7,022 nucleotides of DNA from Syntrophomonadaceae bacterium. GTDB lineage: Bacteria > Bacillota > Syntrophomonadia > Syntrophomonadales > Syntrophomonadaceae. The notes under the pieces were generated by a model that was given only the letters and a program-made list of their open reading frames with translations, was not told the DNA's origin and ran no database searches. Positions 1 through 5,265 of the stretch are shown here, piece by piece. How positions within the stretch are numbered: position 1 is the first letter of the stretch; every line of letters begins with the position of its first letter. A program made the position numbers and the translations under genes. Location of the stretch: contig JAQUGU010000087.1 in the NCBI GenBank assembly GCA_028683995.1, positions 1 through 7,022 of the forward strand, written 5' to 3'.

Positions 1-587
1 TACTGGGTGGGGGAACTAAAAAGATTAATGCTGTGGATTTAGCTATGCGGCTATTATCCAAACATAATAATTTAAGACAGTTAAAAGATGCCAGCCTGGA
101 AGAACTGATGATGGAGAAGGGAATAGGCCCTGTTAAAGCAGTAAGTATTAAGGCTGCCCTGGAATTGGGTCGCCGGGCAGCCATAGATGCTCCCACTAAA
201 ATGTTCATTAAATCTCCCGAAGACGTAATCAATGCAGCTGCCGGTGCCAATATGGAAGAGATGAGATATTTCGACCGGGAACATTTTCGGGTAATGTATT
301 TAGACCGCAAGGGTGGATTATTAGTTATGGAAGATGTATCCATAGGGGGACTGCATAGTTCCATAGTGCATCCCCGGGAGGTGTTTAAGACTGCGGTTAA
401 GAAAAGTGCTGCCTCCATGATACTGGTTCATAATCACCCCAGTGGAGATCCTACTCCCAGCCGCGAGGATATCGATATAACCAATAGATTGATTGAAGCT
501 GGTAAATTGATGGGCATAGAAGTGCTGGATCATGTGATAATAGGTGATAATGCATATTGTAGTTTAAAAGCCAGGGGATTAATTTAA
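1..587 (+). CDS. radC: RadC family JAB/MPN-domain protein, 5' end cut off by the window
   Basis: The reading frame is open from base 3 (Leu-Gly-Gly-Gly-Thr-Lys-Lys...), so the GTG at 33 is an internal Val codon and the true start lies upstream. About 195 residues are present; full RadC proteins are usually near 225-230, so some 30-40 N-terminal residues are missing. In order there is a helix-hairpin-helix-like segment (EKGIGPVKAVSIKAALELG, about bases 117-173) and a C-terminal JAB1/MPN metalloprotease-like domain. The JAMM metal motif is intact: HNHPSGDPTPSREDI, with His at 429-431, His at 435-437, Ser at 459-461 and Asp at 468-470. Despite the name, a DNA-repair role has not held up well for this family; a metal-dependent hydrolase is implied by the motif, but the substrate is unknown. 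It lies 17 bases upstream of mreB with no room for a promoter between them, a linkage common in Firmicutes. Confidence 0.95.
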   Translation, partial: LGGGTKKINAVDLAMRLLSKHNNLRQLKDASLEELMMEKGIGPVKAVSIKAALELGRRAAIDAPTKMFIKSPEDVINAAAGANMEEMRYFDREHFRVMYLDRKGGLLVMEDVSIGGLHSSIVHPREVFKTAVKKSAASMILVHNHPSGDPTPSREDIDITNRLIEAGKLMGIEVLDHVIIGDNAYCSLKARGLI

Positions 588-590
588 ATT

Positions 591-597
591 AAGGAGG
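591..597 (+). promoter_or_regulatory. Shine-Dalgarno site of mreB
   Basis: A full AAGGAGG lies 7 bases before the GTG at 605. This fixes GTG as the mreB start; the encoded N-terminus (MFGKDMGIDLGTANT) also begins at the usual distance from the first phosphate motif. Confidence 0.9.
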
Positions 598-604
598 AAA
601 CATA

Positions 605-1624
605 GTGTTTGGCAAAGACATGGGAATAGATTTGGGGACAGCCAATACTCTGGTTCATTTAAAGGCCAAGGGGGTAATCCTTACAGAACCTTCGGTGGTG
701 GCTATTCAAAGTGATAATGGCAGGGTTCTGGCTGTGGGTGATGAGGCCAAGAGAATGATAGGCCGTACCCCCGGTAATATCATTGCCATACGCCCTATGA
801 AAGATGGCGTGATTGCTGATTTTGATGTTACTCAGGCTATGCTAAATTATTTCATAAATAAGGTGCTGGGGCCAAGAACTCCGTTTATGCGTCCCCGGGT
901 AATTATCAGCATACCTACTGGATGTACCACCGTAGAAGAAAGAGCGGTAAAGGAAGCTGCTCTGCAAGCTGGGGCCAAAGAAGCTTACTTGATTGAGGAA
1001 CCTATGGCTGCTGCCATAGGCGCCGGTTTGCCCGTATATGAACCTACCGGAAATTTAATAGTGGACATTGGGGGAGGAACTACCGAGGTGGCGGTAATAT
1101 CTCTGGGAGGCATAGTTACGGCCAAATCGGTCAGGGTAGCCGGTGATAATATGGATGCGGACATTATGCAGCATCTTAAGAAGAATTATAATTTACTTAT
1201 CGGTGAGCGCACCGCTGAGAATATTAAAATTTCTATTGGTTCAGCTCTTTGGGAAGGTGATGAAGAATATTACGAAGTGCGAGGGCGAGATCTGGTAAGC
1301 GGCCTGCCTAAAACCATAAAAGTGTCTTCATCGGAGATTCAAAAAGCCTTGAAAGAGACGGTAGATCATATAATTGAGGGTATTAAGGTATGTCTGGAAA
1401 AGACGCCGCCGGAGCTGGCTTCGGATATAATCGACCGCGGCATTGTAATGGCCGGTGGCGGAGCTCTCTTAAAGGGTTTGGATAAGCTTATTAGCCAGGA
1501 AACCAATATCCCAGTTTATGCCTGTGAAGACCCACTGCTGGCTGTTGCCCGGGGTACAGGCAAAGTACTGGAAAATATTGAGGTTTTGAAGAAAGTATTA
1601 ATACAACCAAAAAAAAGGATGTAG
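605..1624 (+). CDS. mreB: MreB, actin-like rod-shape-determining protein
   Basis: MreB is a bacterial actin that binds ATP and forms membrane-attached filaments, which orient the side-wall synthesis complex. All actin-fold signatures are present: phosphate 1 loop GIDLGTANTLV (residues 7-17), the ISIPTGCTTVEERAV stretch (101-115), the IEEPMAAAIGAGLPV region carrying the conserved acidic residues (130-144), phosphate 2 loop VDIGGGTTEVAVISLGG (153-169), and the adenosine motif IVMAGGGALLKGLD (280-293). The short hydrophobic loop RTPFMRP (91-97) matches the membrane-insertion loop of MreB proteins. The length of 339 aa is normal, and there is no N-terminal amphipathic extension, as expected for a Gram-positive type. 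The start is GTG with an ideal ribosome binding site. It ends in Lys-Lys-Arg-Met, encoded over a run of eight A (1609-1616), 15 bases before mreC. Paralogues (Mbl, MreBH) are very similar, but the radC/mreCD context supports MreB itself. Confidence 0.98.
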   Translation: MFGKDMGIDLGTANTLVHLKAKGVILTEPSVVAIQSDNGRVLAVGDEAKRMIGRTPGNIIAIRPMKDGVIADFDVTQAMLNYFINKVLGPRTPFMRPRVIISIPTGCTTVEERAVKEAALQAGAKEAYLIEEPMAAAIGAGLPVYEPTGNLIVDIGGGTTEVAVISLGGIVTAKSVRVAGDNMDADIMQHLKKNYNLLIGERTAENIKISIGSALWEGDEEYYEVRGRDLVSGLPKTIKVSSSEIQKALKETVDHIIEGIKVCLEKTPPELASDIIDRGIVMAGGGALLKGLDKLISQETNIPVYACEDPLLAVARGTGKVLENIEVLKKVLIQPKKRM

Positions 1625-1627
1625 ACT

Positions 1628-1637
1628 GGGTGAGGAG
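1628..1637 (+). promoter_or_regulatory. Ribosome binding region of mreC with unusual spacing
   Basis: GGGTGAGGAG precedes the TTG at 1640. Read as AGGAG (1633-1637) the site is only 2 bases from the start. Read as GGTGA (1629-1633), pairing with the distal part of the anti-Shine-Dalgarno region, the effective spacing is near normal. An in-frame TGA at 1631-1633 rules out any start further upstream, and the next in-frame TTG (1673) would remove most of the charged residues before the membrane segment, so TTG at 1640 is preferred. Confidence 0.6.
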
Positions 1638-1639
1638 TT

Positions 1640-2497
1640 TTGTTTAAGCTTTTCAAAAGTAAGTTCTTCTGGTTGCTGCTACTGGTCATAGTCATTTCCC
1701 TGGTGGTAATGAATGCAACTGCTACTCAGCGTAACAACATTACCTTTTTGGAAAAAGTGATTAGGGATACTTATGTTCCGTTGCAGGGTGGGGCAAGCAG
1801 TTTAAGAAACAACTGGGACGGGTGGACTGCCGTTTTCAGTGATAAACGCCATATGCATCAGCAAATTAAATTACTGGAGGCCCAAAATAGCCAGCTTGCT
1901 CTGGAAAACCAGTCTTTACAGGAATACAAGCTGGAAAGTATCCGTCTGCGCAGGATGTTAAACTTCGATAATGCCAACCGGGAAAACTATGATTTGCTTC
2001 CAGCCCACTTGATTGCTCGTAGTCCCAACAATTGGTACGAGTGTATCACTATTGACCGGGGTTCCCGGCAAGGTGTAGAGAAGGGTATGCCGGTAATCAG
2101 TCCCAACGGCCTGGTTGGTCGAGTAGGCAGTGTCAGTGAGAACTCGGCTCAGGTTAGTTTAATTACTGACCGGGAGATGGCGGTAGGAGCAATAATTCAG
2201 AAAACCCGGGAAACTAACGGAATTGTTGAAGGCCTGGGTGATAGCAACCAGCTAAGAATGATTAACATTCCCTATTACTCGAAAATTAAAAAAGACGACC
2301 GCATTATAAGTTCCGGACTTTCGGCCATATATCCCCCGGGAATTAACATAGGTACGGTAACGGAAGTTTCCCCGGAACCCAACGGGTTGTTGCTGGTGGC
2401 AATGATTAAGCCGGCAGTAGATTTTAACAAACTGGAGGAAGTCTTTGTCATAACCGGTTACCATCCGGTGGAAGGTTTTGAGGTGGAAGAGGAGTAA
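1640..2497 (+). CDS. mreC: MreC, rod-shape-determining bitopic membrane protein
   Basis: MreC is the scaffold of the elongasome: a single-pass protein whose outer domain contacts PBP2 and helps activate wall synthesis. Residues 1-8 are basic (MFKLFKSK), followed by one hydrophobic segment (about 9-27, FFWLLLLVIVISLVVMNAT). A charged, Gln/Leu-rich helix with coiled-coil character lies at about 72-107. The beta-rich MreC domain (about 118-275) carries the family stretch NNWYECITIDRGSRQGVEKG (130-149), followed by MPVISPNGLVGRVGSV (150-165). The length of 285 aa is typical. There is no Pro-rich C-terminal tail; the protein ends in an acidic EVEEE. It starts with TTG, 15 bases after mreB and in the same reading frame as mreB, and its last codons contain the mreD ribosome binding site. 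The identification is secure; only the exact start is in slight doubt. Confidence 0.96.
   Translation: MFKLFKSKFFWLLLLVIVISLVVMNATATQRNNITFLEKVIRDTYVPLQGGASSLRNNWDGWTAVFSDKRHMHQQIKLLEAQNSQLALENQSLQEYKLESIRLRRMLNFDNANRENYDLLPAHLIARSPNNWYECITIDRGSRQGVEKGMPVISPNGLVGRVGSVSENSAQVSLITDREMAVGAIIQKTRETNGIVEGLGDSNQLRMINIPYYSKIKKDDRIISSGLSAIYPPGINIGTVTEVSPEPNGLLLVAMIKPAVDFNKLEEVFVITGYHPVEGFEVEEE
2489..2494 (+). promoter_or_regulatory. Shine-Dalgarno site of mreD inside the mreC 3' end
   Basis: GAGGAG overlaps the last Glu codons of mreC and lies 8 bases before the TTG at 2503. It supports that non-ATG start and suggests translational coupling of mreC and mreD. Confidence 0.75.
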
Positions 2498-2502
2498 CCA
2501 TA

Positions 2503-3006
2503 TTGCGTATCCTGGTTCTAATCTTATTGCCATGGCTGGCAATATTTTTACAATCGACGATTTTTAGTTTTTATAGTATAAAAGGTACGACTCCAGATTT
2601 GCTTCTGGTTTTTGTTACCTTTTTTGCGCTTTTTAACACCGCTAAGAAAGGTAGTGGCTATGCATTTTTCTGCGGTCTTCTGGAAGACCTGTATATGGGA
2701 CGTTTTATAGGTCTAAATGCTTTATCCAAAGGATTAACTGCCTATATTGTAGGCAGGGTACAGGGCAATGTTTTTAAGGAAAATATATTTGTAGGCGTTC
2801 TCGGAGTACTGGTGGCTACTGCGCTAAATTCTCTTTTTCTTTTCCTGATCAGCATTATGGTATTTGATGTATTTCATATTGATACAGGTATGTTGCATCA
2901 TATTTTGTACCAGGCTATTTATAATACTATTGTAGCTATCCCCCTTTATATTTGGTACTATAACTCATCTAATAGTGGTGTATTAAGAACCCCGGGGAGA
3001 GTATAA
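2503..3006 (+). CDS. mreD: MreD, rod-shape-determining multi-pass membrane protein
   Basis: MreD is a small integral membrane protein of the elongasome that partners MreC. The 167 residues are strongly hydrophobic, with about five likely membrane segments (roughly 3-22, 31-46, 50-80 in part, 95-120, 134-152). The stretch FFCGLLEDLYMGRFIGLNAL (55-74) matches the most conserved part of the family, where small residues and an Asp sit in a GLxxDxxxGxxxGxxA-like pattern. Length is typical (usually 160-180 aa). The start is TTG, 5 bases after the mreC stop, with a good ribosome binding site inside mreC. The stop TAA (3004-3006) shares its last A with the mrdA ATG, so the two genes are probably translationally coupled. 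MreD proteins vary a lot in sequence; position and membrane pattern carry much of the call. Confidence 0.93.
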   Translation: MRILVLILLPWLAIFLQSTIFSFYSIKGTTPDLLLVFVTFFALFNTAKKGSGYAFFCGLLEDLYMGRFIGLNALSKGLTAYIVGRVQGNVFKENIFVGVLGVLVATALNSLFLFLISIMVFDVFHIDTGMLHHILYQAIYNTIVAIPLYIWYYNSSNSGVLRTPGRV

Positions 3007-5117
3007 TGAAACCCAAAACTATTCAAACCAGGCTAAAAGTATATTCCTTCATAGTTATAGCGTTACTGGCGGTATTAGGTATTAGGCTGGCGGTAGTGCA
3101 GCTTTTTCATCAGCAGGCCTACCAGACCCAGGCCAAGGAAAACCGTATCCGCCTGGTTGCAGTAAAGGCTCCGCGGGGGGAAATATATGCTCGCGATGGG
3201 GAAATACTGGCTAACAATGAGCTGGTCTATACCTTGAATTTAAGTTACCTGGGTTTAAAGGGTCAGGATAATGTGGTGGATAATCTGGCCCAGTTATTGC
3301 AATCCTACTATCCGGAAGTAGACAAAAAATATATCGAAGAAAAAATCAATCTGCAAAAATATCGTTTGTTTGAACCCGTTGTAATTGTACGTGATATTCC
3401 CTGGGAGCTAGTCGTGGAGATAGAAGAGAACCGCCAGACGCTTCCTGGAGTTACCATTACGGTGGAGCCATTACGTACTTATCCTGAGGCAACTTTAGCC
3501 GGGCACGTACTGGGATATATTCATTCTATCAGTGCTGAAGAATTAGCCAGTAATGAAGAATCCAAGTACAGTATAAATAGTTTGATTGGAAAATCCGGAA
3601 TTGAAAAGCAGTATGAGAAAGAATTACGGGGTAAAGATGGTGCCCGCCGGGTTGAAGTTGATGCCAACGGGAGGCCAATACGAGAGTTAATGACGTTAGA
3701 GCCTTCACCAGGGAACAACCTTTATCTTACCCTGGATATGGAGCTGCAGAAAGTACTGGAAAAGAGTATGGATCAGGTTTTGCAGCAATTACAGGTGAGG
3801 TATCCCAAAGCTCAGGTAGGTTCGGCAGTAGTGATTAACGTTAAAACTGGTGAAATACTAGCAATGTGTAGCAGGCCAGCTTTAAACCCGGATGATTGGA
3901 AAGGCAAGCTTAGCAATGAAAAGGCCTCCTACTATTATCCCCCCGGCAAGTACGACCCTATGAATCCAGGAGCGGAAACTAATCGCGTTATTCAAGATAG
4001 TTATCCACCTGGTTCCACCTTTAAGCCTATTACCGGCATGGCAGCTCTGGATAGAGGCTCAGTAGATCCACTAAGTTTGGTTAATTGTGGCGGTGCCTAT
4101 TGGATAAAACCTAATATAAAATGTACCGGAGTTCATGGCAATGTAAACTATTATTCAGGCATGGCAAAATCGTGTAATACCTATTTTCAGGAGATAGGAC
4201 GCCGGGCAGGAAAGGATAACATTATTCATGTAGCTCGGGAATTCGGGTTGGGAAGTAAAAGCGGAATTGACCTGCCTGATGAAAGCCAGGGCCTGCTGCC
4301 TACACCTCAGTGGAAGAAAGAGGTGAATGAAATCATTTTAAATCAGCGTTATGCAGCCCTGCTAAAACGCCTGGAGGAAAAATATGATGCTTTAGAGCAA
4401 GAGGCCCGGGGTAATCAAGAAGAGCTGGAGAAACTAAAACAGCAAAAACACAAGGAAAGAAACCAGATAGATGCCGAACATGATATTAGATTCCGTTTCG
4501 ATACCAACTGGCAACAGTATGATACTTTTAATATGTCTATCGGTCAGGGTTACAATGACTATACCGTTATACAGATTGTAAACTATATAGCAGCCATAGC
4601 TAATGGTGGTTATTTAATGCGCCCTTACGTAATGAAAAGTGTAGTTTCTAATGAAGATAAAACTCTGAAAACGGTAAAACCAGAGGTAATTAACGAGGTT
4701 GATGTTTCACCCGAAAGTATTGCCATGACCAGGAGAGCTATGCTGGCAGTTACCCAGCCCGGAGGTACCGCCCATTTTCTTTTTGCCCACTTCCCGCCCG
4801 AGTTGCAGATTGCAGCCAAGACCGGAACCGTTGAAACGGGCAGGCAGGGAGATAATCAGAAAAAGGAATTTCACGGGGTATTCGTTGCTTTTGCACCCTT
4901 TGATGACCCTGAAATTGCATTTGCCGGAGTAATCGAATATGGATACAGCGGTGGAGTTTCAGTAGGTTATGTAGCCCGGGATGTACTTGAACACTATTTT
5001 GGCATTAAGGACCACCTGGCTGATGAAAAAGCCCCGGTAGAAGAAGAGCCCGATTCAACCGATCAGAGTAATGAAAACCAGGCAGTTGAAACTGACCCAA
5101 CTATGCGTCCTCGCTAA
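3006..5117 (+). CDS. mrdA: Penicillin-binding protein 2 (class B, elongasome transpeptidase)
   Basis: This monofunctional D,D-transpeptidase cross-links peptidoglycan outside the membrane, normally with RodA. Order: one membrane anchor (about 13-33), the N-terminal dimerisation/pedestal domain starting at APRGEIYARDGEILANN (55-71), the linker region to about 240, then the transpeptidase domain. Catalytic motifs are complete: S337-T-F-K340 with the nucleophile Ser at 4014-4016, S389-C-N391, and K605-T-G607. Cys361, Cys373, His377 and Cys390 are spaced like a metal site. At 437-497, where short PBP2 proteins go straight from the GLLPTPQWKK segment to the SIGQGYNDYTV segment (511-521), there is a highly charged helical insertion. 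The C-terminus (about 670-703) is an acidic, low-complexity tail. The 703-aa length slightly exceeds the common 600-650, mostly because of these two parts. The ATG overlaps the mreD stop, with GGGGAG at 2994-2999, 6 bases upstream. SpoVD- or FtsI-type PBPs are alternatives, but adjacency to mreBCD and the lack of PASTA domains favour PBP2. Confidence 0.95.
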   Translation: MKPKTIQTRLKVYSFIVIALLAVLGIRLAVVQLFHQQAYQTQAKENRIRLVAVKAPRGEIYARDGEILANNELVYTLNLSYLGLKGQDNVVDNLAQLLQSYYPEVDKKYIEEKINLQKYRLFEPVVIVRDIPWELVVEIEENRQTLPGVTITVEPLRTYPEATLAGHVLGYIHSISAEELASNEESKYSINSLIGKSGIEKQYEKELRGKDGARRVEVDANGRPIRELMTLEPSPGNNLYLTLDMELQKVLEKSMDQVLQQLQVRYPKAQVGSAVVINVKTGEILAMCSRPALNPDDWKGKLSNEKASYYYPPGKYDPMNPGAETNRVIQDSYPPGSTFKPITGMAALDRGSVDPLSLVNCGGAYWIKPNIKCTGVHGNVNYYSGMAKSCNTYFQEIGRRAGKDNIIHVAREFGLGSKSGIDLPDESQGLLPTPQWKKEVNEIILNQRYAALLKRLEEKYDALEQEARGNQEELEKLKQQKHKERNQIDAEHDIRFRFDTNWQQYDTFNMSIGQGYNDYTVIQIVNYIAAIANGGYLMRPYVMKSVVSNEDKTLKTVKPEVINEVDVSPESIAMTRRAMLAVTQPGGTAHFLFAHFPPELQIAAKTGTVETGRQGDNQKKEFHGVFVAFAPFDDPEIAFAGVIEYGYSGGVSVGYVARDVLEHYFGIKDHLADEKAPVEEEPDSTDQSNENQAVETDPTMRPR

Positions 5118-5162
5118 AGGTGACAGGGGGTGACGGAGGAACCGTCCCCTGTCACCTTTTTT
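5116..5162 (+). terminator. Rho-independent terminator of the mre-mrdA operon
   Basis: A 13-bp perfect outer stem pairs 5116-5128 with 5147-5159. A 3-base bulge (GGT, 5129-5131), a 5-bp inner stem (GACGG 5132-5136 with CCGTC 5142-5146) and the loop AGGAA (5137-5141) complete it. Six T (5157-5162) follow the G/C-rich part. The stem begins within the last two bases of the mrdA stop codon. It is strong for + strand transcripts; on the minus strand only three T follow, so two-way action is doubtful. Confidence 0.85.
5119..5156. repeat. REP-like palindromic repeat of the GGTGAC...GTCACC type
   Basis: Read on the minus strand, the element begins GGTGACAGGGGACGGTTCCT (5156 back to 5137) and continues with CCGTCACC; this 28-base unit (5129-5156) resembles short dispersed palindromes that I recall from many Clostridia, often linked to REP-associated (Y1, RAYT) transposases. 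On the + strand there are two left arms, GGTGACAGGG (5119-5128) and GGTGAC (5129-5134), but only one right arm, GTCACC (5151-5156). The extra left arm looks like a partial duplication that lengthens the stem. No transposase gene is in the window, and whether the unit is repeated elsewhere cannot be seen here. Confidence 0.6.
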
Positions 5163-5190
5163 GGTGAAAGAAAAAGGGAAATAGGTTGTA

Positions 5191-5222
5191 TTATTTGTTA
5201 ACGTGGAAAATGTTACTATATA
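5191..5222 (+). promoter_or_regulatory. Candidate promoter for the downstream two-gene unit
   Basis: The spacer after the terminator is AT-rich and must carry the promoter if the next genes are separately transcribed. Two readings overlap: an extended -10, TG-T-TACTAT (5211-5219), with a poor -35 TTATTT (5191-5196, spacer 17); or TTGTTA (5195-5200) with TATATA (5217-5222, spacer 16). Neither is close to consensus, so this is a positional guess supported by weak motifs. Confidence 0.35.
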
Positions 5223-5241
5223 GCAAGGTGGAGATTAAGCT

Positions 5242-5265
5242 ATGAGCGGGGAGGCTAAAGAGTGA
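5242..5265 (+). CDS. Possible 7-codon leader ORF (MSGEAKE) overlapping the next start
   Basis: ATG at 5242 is preceded by GGTGGAG (5227-5233) at 8 bases, a credible ribosome binding site. The frame ends at TGA 5263-5265, which overlaps the GTG start of the following gene in a GTGA arrangement. Such an overlap would allow a terminating ribosome to restart on the long ORF. The peptide has no run of one amino acid, so classical attenuation is unlikely, and it may be chance. It is reported because both signals fall together. Confidence 0.3.
   Translation: MSGEAKE
5248..5254 (+). promoter_or_regulatory. Shine-Dalgarno site deciding the GTG start at 5262
   Basis: GGGGAGG lies 7 bases before GTG 5262. 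The GTG gives Met-Lys-Arg directly before a hydrophobic segment, the normal layout of a signal anchor, so it is preferred over any later start. Confidence 0.75.

Noticed and set aside
33..35. GTG as the start codon of radC
   Set aside because: The frame is open back to base 3, the residues before it fit RadC (GGGTKKINAVDLA), and no ribosome site lies upstream of it, so it is an internal Val codon.
507..551. Possible internal promoter for mreB within radC (TTGATG at 507-512, GATAAT at 536-541 and 546-551)
   Set aside because: The spacers are wrong (23 bases or more from TTGATG) and the second GATAAT has no -35. The bases also encode conserved RadC residues, so they are explained by coding.
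1640..1672. mreB-mreC fusion through the shared reading frame
   Set aside because: mreC is in the same frame as mreB, but TAG at 1622 and TGA at 1631 both separate them, so readthrough would need two suppressed stops.
2252..2542. Minus-strand ORF of 96 codons across the mreC/mreD junction
   Set aside because: It lies opposite two well-supported genes, resembles no known family, and has no convincing ribosome site or promoter; it is a shadow.
4314..4496. PBP2 insertion as a separate inserted gene or mobile element
   Set aside because: The frame is uninterrupted, base composition is like the flanks, and no terminal repeats or target duplications border it.
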